A DNA stretch of 64,000 nucleotides, taken from NCBI GenBank assembly GCA_003105015.1, contig PQAF01000047.1:17019-81018 (forward strand), written 5' to 3'. The position numbers were made by a program, and so were the translations under genes. Source of the DNA: Rhodocyclales bacterium. Lineage in GTDB: Bacteria > Pseudomonadota > Gammaproteobacteria > Burkholderiales > Rhodocyclaceae. The notes under the pieces are model-generated. The model was not told the DNA's origin and made no database searches. It saw only the letters and a program-made list of their open reading frames with translations. Positions 34,194 to 44,246 of this stretch are shown piece by piece (position 1 is the first letter of the stretch; every line of letters begins with the position of its first letter).

Positions 34194-37100
34194 TGGATCG
34201 TTTCCTCCTTTTTCGTGGCCGCCTGCCTCTGGACCTTCTCGACCTTCGGGTCGTTCCAGCTGCCGGTGACGGCGTACTCGAAGGCGAACATCTGCCCGAA
34301 CGGATCCTTGAGGAGCTTCTGCGCCACCCAGGCGGCGGCGCCGACGGCCGGATTGGCGATCATGGCGCCGACGGCCAGCGTCTCGCCCAGCGCCGGCTCG
34401 ACGCGCACGAGCAGGTTCTGCGTCTCGGCGGGAATGCTCACCTCGCCCTTCATGAAGATCTTCGCCGACGGCCCCTGGATCTGCAGGTCCTGGGTGCTCA
34501 TCACGCCGCGCGCCACCTTGGCGCTGCCGGCGATGCTGTCGAAGGCGAAGCCGTCGCTGAAGATGTCGCGGAAATCCAGGGTGATGCGCCGCGGCAGCGA
34601 TTGCAGGCTGAGGATGCCGAGCAGGCGGCCCACGCCCGGCTCCAGCTTGTTGAACTGGCCGCGCGCGGCCTCCGCCTTCAGCGTGCCGTCGAGCGAGGCG
34701 TGGTCGATCTGCGTCGGCGTGCCGGCCCACGACACCTTGCCTTCCAGCTTCGCCGTGCCGCGCTTGACGGCATCGGCGTAGCCGAGCCGCTCCAGCATCC
34801 CGCCGATGTCGGACACGTCGAGCTTGAAGTTGAGCTGCGTGCCGCCGCCGCGCCAGAGGCCGTCGGACACCAGCGTGCCGTCCGGATTGGCGAGGGCCAG
34901 CCTGTCCAGTTTCCAGGCGTTGTCCACGTTGGTCGCCAGCAGTTCCAGCCGGCCCAGCTTGTGGCCGCGCAGGGTGAAGCTTTCCGCCACGACGTCCAGG
35001 CCCGGCAGTTCGCGCAGCGGCTCCTCGGCGATCAGCGACTTGCCCGGGCGGGACTCCCCCAGCGTGAAATGCTTCAGGCGCGCCCGCAGGCGGCCGCGCT
35101 CGTCGGCCCGCCAGGAGAACTCGCCGGCCACGTCCCGGCTCGCCACTTGTGCCTGCCAGGTATCGCCCTGCAGCGAGGCGCGCAGGTTGACGTCGTGAAA
35201 ATGCCGGTCGAAGGCGGTCAGCTCCGCCGTGCGCAGGCTGAGCTGGCTCACCGGGTGGCCGCCCCCCCCGCCATTGCCGCCATTCGACGCGAACAGGCCG
35301 CGCCAGAAGTCCACATTGAAGGCCGGGACATTGGCCGCCAGCAGGACGCCGTTCTCGGGCGGCGGCGGCGCCTCGCCGATGCCGATGACGCCGCGCTCGA
35401 TGACGGTCCGCTCCTTTTCGTGCCGGCGGTAAAGATGGGCGGCCAGTTCGCTGCCCAGGTTGATGCGGACCTGGTCGCGCGCCGCATCCGCCGCGGCAGA
35501 CGCGCTGCGCTCGAACTTGAAGGGCAGCGATTCGGCCGAGGTCTTGTTGAACGGCTCGGGCAGGCTGGAGGCGATGCCCTGCAGGTTCGACTCCAGCCTC
35601 ACGTCGGCGTTGCGGTTCTTCACCAGGACGGTGCCGCGCCAGGCGGCGCTGCCCGACAGGTGCTCGAGCAGGCGATGGTCCATCGTCTTGCGCATGTTGG
35701 CGATGTTGAGGCTGCCCTGGGCGTTGATGGCCACCGCGCCGTCGCCGCGCGTGGCGGCATTGATGACGAGCGGCGAGCCGAGCAGCTGGGCGCGCGCATC
35801 CTTCATGCCGACGCTGCCGCCGGTGAACTGCAGGCGGCCGTTCACTTCGGTGAGGGGCGGCAGGTCGCTGTCCACGGTCAGCTCGTTGCGCAGGAACTGG
35901 TAGTCGCCCTCGATCAGCGTGTTGGCCAGCTGGCGCAGCGGGATGGTCAGCTTCAGGCCCAGGGTGCCGCTGCCCGCCGCGAGCATGCCCTCGGTGAAGC
36001 GGTCGATCTGTTCCGAGACCGGGCTGGTCTCGATAAAGCGCAGGAAGTCGGCCGTCGGGCCGGCGGCGCGGCCGGCGATGCGGATGATTTCCTCCGGCGC
36101 CTCCAGGTCGGGAATCTCGGCGCTCACGCCGGACACCGTGACGCCGTAGATGCTGCCCTTGTCGGCCCGGATCAGCATGCGCTTGCCCTCGAAGAGCAGG
36201 TCGCCGTCGATGTTGTCGATGCCCGGCCAGTCCGGCGCGTAGCGCAGGTCGGCGCCGGCGATTTTCGCCGAGACCTGGAAGAGGCCCTGCTTGCCGTCGG
36301 CGAACGGGAAATCCTTGAGGTCGCCCTTCAGGCGCAGGCGGGCGTCGTCGGCGCGCCCGCCGGTGATGGCGGCGCGCAGCCAGTCGCGCACGTCGCGGTT
36401 GACCGTCAGCGGCATGTAGCGCCACACCGCCGCGCCGTCGGCGCGGCTGAGGCGTGCCGTGATGTCGATCTCGCCGGGGCCGTCGAGGCTGCTGCGGTAG
36501 CGGCCGGCGGCGCTGCCGGCGGCGTCCCTGTTGTTGAAGTCGAGGTTCTGCAGCTGCACGTCGATGCGGCCGTCGGCCATCGTCCAGTTCGCCTTGGCGT
36601 TCAACTGCTCGAACTCCAGCCGGGGATCGGCGAACACCGTCGGCAGTTCGAGTGCGGCGGCGCGGCTGTCCAGGCTGGCGTGGCCGCCCTTTTCGTTGCC
36701 CTCGATGCTGCCCGTCAGCCCGACGAAGCCCGGCCAGTAGCCCTGCGCACGCAGGCCGAGCCCCTCGAAGCGGGCGCGCACGTTGAAGCTGGAAAGCGCG
36801 CCGGCCTCGCCGTTCCAGCCCAGCTTGAGATCGAAGATGCGGCCGCTCGGCGCGTAATCGGCCAGCGTCCTGCGCGTGCCGGCGTCCAGCGGCAGGAAAC
36901 CGGCCAGCCGCGCCAGCACGTCGAGGTCGAGGCCGTTGGCGGCGACCTCGCCCCCGGCCGGCTGCTTGCCGATGGCCGGCGTCCAGCGCAGGCTGAAATC
37001 GGTCGGCAGGAGCGTAATGCCGTCGCGCGTCGCCAGCGCCAGCTTGCGCGACGTCACCTCGAAGCCGTTCTGCGGCAGGCGGCCCGAAATGCGGCCGGTG

Positions 37101-38059
37101 AGGTGGGCGAGATCGAACATCGGCAGGTTGCGCGCCAGCCGCAGCTTGACGTCGCGCAGGGCGATGTCGGCCGTCAGGGCGTTCAGGCGTTTTTCCGCGA
37201 AGCCCAGCCACAGGCGCATGCCGCCCGCGCCCTGCGGCAGCTCGAGGGGGTAATCCACCCAGGCGCGCCAGCCGGCGAGGTCGGCGTAGTCCAGTTCGGC
37301 ATACACCTGGCCCTTCCAGGCATCGAGCCGGTCGAGGTCGGCGCCGCGGAAATCGCCGCGCACGTCGAGGCGCGCGGCCAGCTCCCGCGGCGGCACGGCG
37401 GTCAGGCCGAAGCGATGGCGGCGGCCGTCGTTCTGCAGGATGAAGTTGAGCTGGGCGAGCTCCAGCGGCGGCGCGCCGCGCTGCTCGTCCTCCCAGCGGA
37501 TCGAGGCGTTGCGGATGACGATGCGCTCCTGCGACAACAGCCAGTCGGAAAGGTCGCTGCCGCTCGCCTCGGTGTTGAGCTGGATGCCGGCGACGAAGAT
37601 GCGGCCGCTCTTCTCGCGGCGCACGTGCAGGGTGGGCGAATCGACTTCCAGCCGGTGCAGCCGCAGCTGCCAGCGCCACAGCGAGGCCCAGGACAGCTCG
37701 GTCTCGACCGTGTCGAAAGTCAGTCCCGGGCGGCCGGCGTCGTCGTGGATGCTGAAGCCGCGCAGGGACAGCTGCGGCCGCAGCCCCTTCCAGTGCGTGT
37801 CGATGCGGGCGATGCTCACCGGCAGACCGGCCGCCTGCGAGATGCCGCGCTCGATGTCGGCGCGGTAGTTCTCGATGTTCGGCAGCACCGAATAGCGCAG
37901 CGTCAGGATGATCAGGGCGAAGCCGAAATAGGCGAGCCAAAACCCCCACGCCAGCGTGCGACGCAGCCAGGCGGGAATCAGGCGGGGAAGCTGGAGAAGA
38001 CGCGCAAAAAGGGATTTGCGCGGCGGCGGCGAATCGATCGAAGTCCTCTCGTGCATCAA
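34190..38059 (-). CDS. yhdP: YhdP family (AsmA-like) envelope phospholipid-transport protein
   Basis: A 1289-residue protein with one N-terminal membrane helix (TLAWGFWLAYFGFALIILTLRYS, ~36-58) and a very long beta-rich periplasmic part. It begins with the AsmA-type block IENYRADIERGISQAAGLPVSIARIDTHWKGLRPQLSL. YhdP is thought to bridge the envelope and move phospholipids toward the outer membrane. Length matches the family (~1270). A GGGACTGACTTT motif sits in codons near residue 115. It heads the operon and is divergent from glnE across 99 bp. Confidence 0.92.
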   Translation of the reverse strand: MMHERTSIDSPPPRKSLFARLLQLPRLIPAWLRRTLAWGFWLAYFGFALIILTLRYSVLPNIENYRADIERGISQAAGLPVSIARIDTHWKGLRPQLSLRGFSIHDDAGRPGLTFDTVETELSWASLWRWQLRLHRLEVDSPTLHVRREKSGRIFVAGIQLNTEASGSDLSDWLLSQERIVIRNASIRWEDEQRGAPPLELAQLNFILQNDGRRHRFGLTAVPPRELAARLDVRGDFRGADLDRLDAWKGQVYAELDYADLAGWRAWVDYPLELPQGAGGMRLWLGFAEKRLNALTADIALRDVKLRLARNLPMFDLAHLTGRISGRLPQNGFEVTSRKLALATRDGITLLPTDFSLRWTPAIGKQPAGGEVAANGLDLDVLARLAGFLPLDAGTRRTLADYAPSGRIFDLKLGWNGEAGALSSFNVRARFEGLGLRAQGYWPGFVGLTGSIEGNEKGGHASLDSRAAALELPTVFADPRLEFEQLNAKANWTMADGRIDVQLQNLDFNNRDAAGSAAGRYRSSLDGPGEIDITARLSRADGAAVWRYMPLTVNRDVRDWLRAAITGGRADDARLRLKGDLKDFPFADGKQGLFQVSAKIAGADLRYAPDWPGIDNIDGDLLFEGKRMLIRADKGSIYGVTVSGVSAEIPDLEAPEEIIRIAGRAAGPTADFLRFIETSPVSEQIDRFTEGMLAAGSGTLGLKLTIPLRQLANTLIEGDYQFLRNELTVDSDLPPLTEVNGRLQFTGGSVGMKDARAQLLGSPLVINAATRGDGAVAINAQGSLNIANMRKTMDHRLLEHLSGSAAWRGTVLVKNRNADVRLESNLQGIASSLPEPFNKTSAESLPFKFERSASAAADAARDQVRINLGSELAAHLYRRHEKERTVIERGVIGIGEAPPPPENGVLLAANVPAFNVDFWRGLFASNGGNGGGGGHPVSQLSLRTAELTAFDRHFHDVNLRASLQGDTWQAQVASRDVAGEFSWRADERGRLRARLKHFTLGESRPGKSLIAEEPLRELPGLDVVAESFTLRGHKLGRLELLATNVDNAWKLDRLALANPDGTLVSDGLWRGGGTQLNFKLDVSDIGGMLERLGYADAVKRGTAKLEGKVSWAGTPTQIDHASLDGTLKAEAARGQFNKLEPGVGRLLGILSLQSLPRRITLDFRDIFSDGFAFDSIAGSAKVARGVMSTQDLQIQGPSAKIFMKGEVSIPAETQNLLVRVEPALGETLAVGAMIANPAVGAAAWVAQKLLKDPFGQMFAFEYAVTGSWNDPKVEKVQRQAATKKEETIQ

Positions 38060-38158
38060 AGGGTTGAGGGCGCCCGGACGACATGCCAGTACAATGCGCC
38101 CGATACGCTCTATTTGTTTGATTTTACCCTTAAACGTTCAATCAGCCTTTCCGACGAC

Positions 38159-40828
38159 ATGTTCCCGGCCACCCTGGACGACATCCTGCCGCTCAGCCGC
38201 TTTCTGTCCCGCCTCATCGAGAGCCGCCCGGAAATCGGCGATGCGCTTCGCGTCGGCCTGCAGACTCCCTGGAATGCCCAGGCCATGCGCGACTACCTGG
38301 CCGCCGAGGCGGCCGACGAGGCGGCGCTGCGCCCCGGCCTGCGCCGCCTGCGCGCCCGCGTCATGGCGCGCACCGTCGCGCGCGACCTGGCCGGCCTCGC
38401 CGACCTCGCCGAGGTGACCGAAACCATGACCGCCCTCGCCGACGAGACGGTGGCGCATGCCGCCGCCGTGCTCGCCGCCGCCCTCGTCGCCCGCCACGGC
38501 ACGCCGCGCTCGCCGACGGGCGAGGCGCAGGAGCTGGTCGTCATCGGCATGGGCAAGCTGGGCGGGCGCGAGCTGAACGCCTCCTCCGACATCGACCTGA
38601 TCTTCGTCTACCCCGAGGACGGCGAGACCGACGGCGAGGGCGCGCGCCTGTCCAACTTCGAGTTCTTCACGCGCCTCGGCCGCCAGCTGATCGGCGCGCT
38701 CGCCGAGATCACCGGCGACGGCCAGGTCTTCCGCGTCGACATGCGCCTGCGGCCGAACGGCGACTCCGGCCCGCTGGTGGCGAGCTTCGACATGCTGGAG
38801 AACTATTTCATCACCCAGGGCCGCGAGTGGGAGCGCTACGCCTGGATCAAGGCACGTCCGCTGTGCGGCGCGCGCGGCGGCGACCTGGCGGCCGTCGCCC
38901 GCCCCTTCGTCTTCCGCAAGTACCTCGACTACGGCGCCATCAACGCCATGCGCGAGCTGCACGCGCAGATCCGCCGCGAGGTGGCGCGGCGCGACATGGC
39001 CGACAACATCAAGCTCGGCCCCGGCGGCATCCGCGAGATCGAGTTCATCGCCCAGGTCTTCCAGCTCATCCGCGGCGGCCGCGACAAGGCCCTGCAGATC
39101 CGGCCGACGCTGCAGGTGCTGGCGCTGCTCGCCGAACGCGGCATCCTCGACGCTGCCGCCGTGCGCGAACTGACCGTCGCCTACCGCTTCCTGCGCAACC
39201 TCGAGCACCGCCTGCAGTACCTCGACGACGCGCAGACGCACACCCTGCCGGAGAACCCGGCCGACCAGGCGCCGATCGCGCGCGGCATGGGCTTCAACGA
39301 CTACGCCGCCCTGCTGGAAGAACTCGACGACCACCGCGCCAACGTCAGCCGCCACTTCGAGGCGGTCTTCGCCGACCCCAACCGCAAGGGCCACGACCTG
39401 GCCGCCGTCTGGCAGGGCTGCGAAAGCGGCGAGGCCGCGCAGGAGCTGGCGCGCCTCGGCTACGGCGACGCGGAAAACGGCGCGCAGCGCCTGGCCGGCA
39501 TCCGCAACGGCAGCCGCTACCAGCAGATGCCGGCGGGCATCCGCGAGCGCTTCGATGCGCTGGTGCCGCGCCTGATCGAGGCGGCGGCGGAAACGCCCAA
39601 CCCCGACGCCACGCTGGCGCGCGGCCTCGACCTGCTGGAAGCGATCAGCCGCCGCGCCGCCTACCTCGCCCTGCTGCAGCAGTACCCGCAGGCCCTGCAG
39701 AAGGTGGCGCAGCTGGTGGGCGCCTCGAGCTGGGCGGCGACCTACCTGACGCGCCATCCGGTGCTGCTCGACGAACTGCTCGACGCGCGCCTGCTGGAAG
39801 CCGCGCCGGACTGGGCCGCCTTCCGCACCCAGCTGGCGCAGGACCTCGACGAGCACGAGCCGGACACCGAGCGGCAGATGGACATGATGCGCGAGGCCCA
39901 CCACGCCCAGGTGTTCCGCCTGCTGGCGCAGGACCTCGCCGGCCTGCTGCCGCTGGAAAAGCTCTCCGACCACCTCTCCGAGCTGGCCGACATCATGCTC
40001 GACCTCGCCAGCCGGCTGGCCTGGCGCAAGCTGCTCAAGCGCCACCGCGACGCGCCGGCTTTCGCCATCGTCGCCTACGGCAAGCTGGGCGGCAAGGAAC
40101 TCGGCTACGCCTCCGACCTCGACATCATCTTCCTCTTCGAGGACGACCATCCCGACGCGCCGGAGAACTACGCACGCCTGGCGCAGCGCATCAATACCTG
40201 GATCTCCAGCACGACGCCGGCCGGCATCCTCTTCCAGACCGACCTGCGCCTGCGCCCGAACGGCGAGTCCGGCCTGCTCGTCAGCTCGGTGGAGGCCTTC
40301 CGCCAGTACCAGATGGAATCGGCCTGGGTGTGGGAGCACCAGGCGCTGACGCGGGCGCGTTTTTCCGCCGGAGACGCCGGCATCGGGCGCCGGTTCGAGG
40401 CCATCCGCATCGAAGTGCTGCGCAAGCCGCGCGACCTGGCGGAACTCAAGCGCGAAGTGCGCGCCATGCGCGAGAAGATGGCCGCCGCCCATGCCAACAA
40501 GAGCGAGTTGTTCGACATCAAGCACGACCGCGGCGGCCTCATCGACGTCGAGTTCATCGTGCAGGCCCTGGTGCTGGGCCATGCGCACGAACACGCCGAG
40601 CTCACCGGCAACCTCGGCAACCTGGCCCTGCTGAAGATCGCCGCCGGCCTCGGCCTCATCCCGCAGGAGCTCGCCGAACGCGTGCGCGAGGCCTACCGGA
40701 CTTATCGCAGGCTGCAGCACAGCCTGCGCCTGAACGACGCCCAGTACGCCCGCGTCGAACGCGGCACCCTGGCGCGGGAAATCGGCAGCGTGCAGGAACT
40801 GTGGCGGACGGTGTTCAGGGAAGCGTGA
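38159..40828 (+). CDS. glnE: Bifunctional glutamine-synthetase adenylyltransferase / adenylyl-removing enzyme
   Basis: An 889-residue enzyme modifying GlnA at Tyr. The N-terminal deadenylylase half has IGMGKLGGRELNASSDIDLIFVY (~128-150), and the C-terminal adenylylase half has VAYGKLGGKELGYASDLDIIFLFED (~635-660). Both keep the G-K-L-G-G-x-E-L...D-x-D nucleotidyltransferase motif, so both activities should be intact. The ATG at 38159 is used; an in-frame TTG at 38115 would add a few residues. The gene converges with the kinase gene downstream, with a 14-bp overlap of the 3' ends. Confidence 0.94.
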   Translation: MFPATLDDILPLSRFLSRLIESRPEIGDALRVGLQTPWNAQAMRDYLAAEAADEAALRPGLRRLRARVMARTVARDLAGLADLAEVTETMTALADETVAHAAAVLAAALVARHGTPRSPTGEAQELVVIGMGKLGGRELNASSDIDLIFVYPEDGETDGEGARLSNFEFFTRLGRQLIGALAEITGDGQVFRVDMRLRPNGDSGPLVASFDMLENYFITQGREWERYAWIKARPLCGARGGDLAAVARPFVFRKYLDYGAINAMRELHAQIRREVARRDMADNIKLGPGGIREIEFIAQVFQLIRGGRDKALQIRPTLQVLALLAERGILDAAAVRELTVAYRFLRNLEHRLQYLDDAQTHTLPENPADQAPIARGMGFNDYAALLEELDDHRANVSRHFEAVFADPNRKGHDLAAVWQGCESGEAAQELARLGYGDAENGAQRLAGIRNGSRYQQMPAGIRERFDALVPRLIEAAAETPNPDATLARGLDLLEAISRRAAYLALLQQYPQALQKVAQLVGASSWAATYLTRHPVLLDELLDARLLEAAPDWAAFRTQLAQDLDEHEPDTERQMDMMREAHHAQVFRLLAQDLAGLLPLEKLSDHLSELADIMLDLASRLAWRKLLKRHRDAPAFAIVAYGKLGGKELGYASDLDIIFLFEDDHPDAPENYARLAQRINTWISSTTPAGILFQTDLRLRPNGESGLLVSSVEAFRQYQMESAWVWEHQALTRARFSAGDAGIGRRFEAIRIEVLRKPRDLAELKREVRAMREKMAAAHANKSELFDIKHDRGGLIDVEFIVQALVLGHAHEHAELTGNLGNLALLKIAAGLGLIPQELAERVREAYRTYRRLQHSLRLNDAQYARVERGTLAREIGSVQELWRTVFREA

Positions 40829-42608
40829 AGTAGAAGGCGGCGCCGGCGCCGGGTGCCGCCTCGGCCCAGACCCGCCCGCCGTGTCGCTCGACGATGCGCT
40901 TGACGATGGCCAGGCCGACGCCGGTGCCGGGAAACTCGGATTCCGTGTGCATGCGCTGGAAGACGCCGAACAGCTTGCCGGCGTAGCGCATGTCGAACCC
41001 CTCGCCGTTGTCGCGCACGTAGATCGCCTGCTGCCCCTCGTGCACCGCCGCGCCGATCTCCACGTGCGGGTCGCTGCGCCGGGAAGAGAACTTCAGGGCG
41101 TTGCCGATCAGGTTGGCGAACACCTGGCGCAGCATGGCCGCGTCGGCCGAGACGGTCGGCAGCGGTCCTATCGTCACGCGTGCCGCAGGGTAGGTATCGC
41201 GCAGCTCGTCCGCCTGGGTCCGCGCCAGCTCTGCCAGTTCCACCTTCTCGCGGCGCAATTCGTCCCGGCCGACGCGGGAGAACTGCAGCAGGTCGTCGAT
41301 CAGCTCCCCCATCCGGACCGCATTGCGGGCGATCCGCTCCAGGTGGGCGCGCCCCTCGGGCGACAGCTTGCCGCCCTCCTCGGCGGCAAGAATGCTCGCA
41401 TAGCCGTTGAGCGCGCGCAGTGGTGCGCGCAAATCGTGCGACACCGAGTAGGAAAACGATTCCAGCTCGGCGTTGGCGCGTTCCAGCGCGGCGGTGCGCT
41501 CGGCCACCCGCTGCTCGAGCGTGGCGGAGAGCGCGCGCAACTGCCCTTCCCGCTCCGTCAGCGCATCGAGCGTGCGGTTGAGCTGCACAGCCACTTCGGC
41601 GATTTCGCTCGGTCCTTCTACCGGCAGTCGCATGCCGCCGCCCCGCCCGATGGCGCGCGCCGCCTCGGCAATGCGCTCCGTCGGCAGGCTGATCCGCAGC
41701 GCCAGCCGCCAGGCCAGGATGCCGACGACCCCCAGCGCGAGCAGCACGAAGGCGGCATGCTCCGCCGCCACCCGGACGAGTTCGGCGGTCATGCGATCCG
41801 TCGGCAGGCCGGCCACCGCCAGCCAGTTCGTGCCGGCGATCGGCATGAAGCCGACGATCCGTTCCGTGCCGTCCTTGTCGGCGGCGCGCACGGTGCCGAA
41901 CCGCTTCATCAGCATCTTGCGGACGATGGGCAGGTCGCGAAAATTCCGCCCGACGGTGGATTCCGGGTCGTGCGAGCGGGCGATCACGGTGCCGTCGCGA
42001 TCGAGGATCGCGAAATAGGCCCCTTCCGGCGGCGCCGCCGAGGTGCTGCCGGCAAGGGGGTGCAGGGTCGCCAGTCCGAGCGAGACGCCGAGCACATGCC
42101 CTTCCAATCCATTCGCCCGGACCGGGAAAGCCATCAGCACCACCCACTCGCCCGTGGCGGCGGAACGATGCGCCGGGCCGACGATCAGTTTTCTTTCAGC
42201 CCGAGCCTGCCGCACGACCCGTCGCGTGATCTCCGGCACGGCCTGCATGGCGCCGGGAATGTCGAAGGAGGCGCAGGCAAGACGGTCCGCCTCGTCGAAG
42301 AGGACGAGATGGCCGAAGCGGGGGTGGATGTCCCTGAAATGCGGAAACAGCGTGTCGCAGCGCCCGGTCGCGCCTGCCCTCAGCGAAGGGCGCTCGGATA
42401 TCCCCGACAGCAGCCATTCCGCCTCGGAGACGAGGCGTTCGGTATGCACGGCGGTGAGCCGCGCCAGACCGAGGGCCGTCTCCTCGACGCGGGCGATCTC
42501 CTCGCGGACCTCTACAAAGACCTCATAGCCGCCGAGGGCGAACAGCGGCAGCGCCGTGCTCAGGACCAGCCGCCTGAGCCGCGAGCGGATCGACCATTGC
42601 GGCTGCAT
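40815..42608 (-). CDS. Membrane sensor histidine kinase with extracytoplasmic Cache-like domain
   Basis: A 597-residue sensor kinase. It has a first helix (~14-36), a large periplasmic region (~40-280) of dCache type with ILDRDGTVIARSHDPESTVGRNFRDLPIV, a second helix (AAFVLLALGVVGILAWRLAL, ~290-310), HAMP, a coiled coil, HisKA with H in SYSVSHDLRAPLRALNG (~390), and HATPase_c with GTGVGLAIVKRIVERHGGRVWAEA. The core is a close paralog of the kinase at 10667-12457. No cognate regulator is adjacent. It starts 91 bp downstream of the FccB-like gene. Confidence 0.87.
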   Translation of the reverse strand: MQPQWSIRSRLRRLVLSTALPLFALGGYEVFVEVREEIARVEETALGLARLTAVHTERLVSEAEWLLSGISERPSLRAGATGRCDTLFPHFRDIHPRFGHLVLFDEADRLACASFDIPGAMQAVPEITRRVVRQARAERKLIVGPAHRSAATGEWVVLMAFPVRANGLEGHVLGVSLGLATLHPLAGSTSAAPPEGAYFAILDRDGTVIARSHDPESTVGRNFRDLPIVRKMLMKRFGTVRAADKDGTERIVGFMPIAGTNWLAVAGLPTDRMTAELVRVAAEHAAFVLLALGVVGILAWRLALRISLPTERIAEAARAIGRGGGMRLPVEGPSEIAEVAVQLNRTLDALTEREGQLRALSATLEQRVAERTAALERANAELESFSYSVSHDLRAPLRALNGYASILAAEEGGKLSPEGRAHLERIARNAVRMGELIDDLLQFSRVGRDELRREKVELAELARTQADELRDTYPAARVTIGPLPTVSADAAMLRQVFANLIGNALKFSSRRSDPHVEIGAAVHEGQQAIYVRDNGEGFDMRYAGKLFGVFQRMHTESEFPGTGVGLAIVKRIVERHGGRVWAEAAPGAGAAFYFTLP

Positions 42609-42699
42609 CGCGCCTATCGGTCGCAATCGTGCTGGAATCGCGGGCTGCCGCGCGCCGCCGCGCCCGCGACGGCTGTATCGCGGCAGCAACCGGCTCCCG

Positions 42700-43965
42700 C
42701 TACCCCAGCATCGCGTTCCACATGTTCCTTCCCCAGTCCATGGCGCCCTTGCTCGAGGCGGCGTTGGCGGCCGGGTCGACCTGGTACTTGATCTTGGGCG
42801 GATCGCCGACGGCGACGCTGGCATTCACGTTGATCATGATCGCCAGCGAGGTGGACACCTTGCCCCAGCAGATCGCCGCCGGCAGGGTGACCTCGTCGCC
42901 GAGGCCGGCCTCCTTGTATTTGCCGGCGATGGTGGCGAGGATCTGCTCGCCGACCTGCTGGCCGGCGCCGAAGGCGATGTGGCCGCTCTTCGGCAGCGGC
43001 GTGCCCTGTGCGTCGCCGACGACGAAGACATTCTTGTCCTTCTTGCTCTGGAAGGTGGGCAGCTCGATGGCGGCGAAGCGCTCGCCGAGGCCGGCCTTGC
43101 GGATCAGCCCGGGCGCGCGCATCGGCAGGATGATGTTGGCGTGGGTGAAGGGGATGTCGCCCTTGCTGGTGGCCAGCACCTTCCGGCCGGCGTCGATGGA
43201 TTTCGGGTCGACCTCGCTGATGTACTCGATCTGCGCCCCGTACATTTCCTTCATCGCCGCCAGCATCGGCTTGGCCAGCGGCGGCGGCATCGGGTGCTTG
43301 TTGGCGTCGACGAGGATGATCTTGCCCTTGGTGCCCTTCTCCTTCATGCGCTGGGCGATCAGGCAGGCGCGCTCGTAAGGCGCCGGCGGGCAGCGGTAGG
43401 GCGGCTTCGGCACGGTGATGACGAAGTTGCCGCCCTGCTCCAGGAAGGTGGCGGCCTGGCGCTGCACGGCGGACTGCTCGAAGGCGCGGAAGCCGACGGG
43501 GAACTGGTCCCGGGCGGCCGCATAGCCGGGCAGCGCTTCCTCCATGTATTCGAGGCCGGTGGATAGCACGAGGAAGTCGTAGGGAATGCTTTGCGTGGCG
43601 GTCTTGACCGTGCGTCCGGCGCGGTCGATGTCGAGGACGCGGTCCTTGACGCGGCGCACGCCGAGCGCGTCGACGACGCCGTAGCTGCGCTGGAAGTCGC
43701 TGGCCGGCGCGAAGCCGGCGATGTACAGGATGCTGAGCGGGCAGGACATGAAGCCGTCGTTGGGCTCGATCAGCGTGATGTCGACCTGGCCGCTCGCGGC
43801 CAGCGCGCGCACTGCGCCGAGGCCGCCCCAGCCGCCGCCCACCACCACCACGCGCGGCCGCGAACCGGTGGCGACCTGGCCGGCGCATCCCATGACGGAA
43901 ACCGCGGTGGCCGCGGCCATCCCCTTCAGCAACGTGCGACGCTTGATCGAGCCGATGTCTTCCAT
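42700..43965 (-). CDS. Tat-exported flavoprotein of the FccB (sulfide dehydrogenase) type
   Basis: A 421-residue FAD protein. The N-terminus carries a twin-arginine signal (SIKRRTLLKGMAAATAVSVMGC), then a dinucleotide fold (VVVVGGGWGGLGAVRAL, ~38). FccB-like Cys positions are present: SCPLSILYIAGF (~73), PYRCPPAPYERACLIA (~190), and AAICWGKVS near residue 365, matching the flavin-attachment and redox-disulfide positions of flavocytochrome c. There is no FccA cytochrome gene next to it, so electrons probably pass to a cytochrome encoded elsewhere, perhaps one from the sox-linked operon. A strong AAAGGAGGAG site precedes the ATG. Whether it oxidises sulfide or another sulfur species is inferred. 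Confidence 0.85.
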   Translation of the reverse strand: MEDIGSIKRRTLLKGMAAATAVSVMGCAGQVATGSRPRVVVVGGGWGGLGAVRALAASGQVDITLIEPNDGFMSCPLSILYIAGFAPASDFQRSYGVVDALGVRRVKDRVLDIDRAGRTVKTATQSIPYDFLVLSTGLEYMEEALPGYAAARDQFPVGFRAFEQSAVQRQAATFLEQGGNFVITVPKPPYRCPPAPYERACLIAQRMKEKGTKGKIILVDANKHPMPPPLAKPMLAAMKEMYGAQIEYISEVDPKSIDAGRKVLATSKGDIPFTHANIILPMRAPGLIRKAGLGERFAAIELPTFQSKKDKNVFVVGDAQGTPLPKSGHIAFGAGQQVGEQILATIAGKYKEAGLGDEVTLPAAICWGKVSTSLAIMINVNASVAVGDPPKIKYQVDPAANAASSKGAMDWGRNMWNAMLG

Positions 43966-44138
43966 GTGTCTCCTCCTTTGTTGTCGTACGAACGGGCGTT
44001 TCGGATGAGTCGATGCTCCAAGGTTCGTGCGTTCCGCAGGCACGAGCGAAAACACCGCTCGCGCGGTACCGACGAACCGAACTGCCTGCTTTTCCTCCTT
44101 TGAAGACGGGTGCAACCGTTGGCGCTTATTCTTGGCGC

Positions 44139-44166
44139 CTTATATGGGCTTGTTAACCCATTCCAA
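44139..44166 (-). promoter_or_regulatory. Candidate sigma-70 promoter of the FccB-like gene
   Basis: On the minus strand, TTGGAA (44166-44161) and TATAAG (44144-44139) are separated by 16 bp, within an AT-rich 281-bp gap that otherwise holds no gene. The spacer contains TGGGTTAACAAGCCCA, an imperfect dyad that could be an operator. The site is about 175 bp before the start, leaving a long 5' leader. Confidence 0.35.
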
Positions 44167-44246
44167 TATAGTGGTTTTGCTCGACGGGACTAATCAAAAG
44201 ATTTTTTGAATAGATAAGGGGAGGCGCAACAGGGAGGCAGAAGAGA

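Noticed and set aside
33857..38158. Upstream 1400-residue extension of the GlnE frame
   Set aside because: Runs antisense through yhdP; GlnE has its normal family length when started at 38159.
43966..44246. A hidden small gene in the AT-rich 281-bp gap
   Set aside because: No ORF with a ribosome-binding site of useful length; the gap is better explained as promoter and leader of the FccB-like gene.
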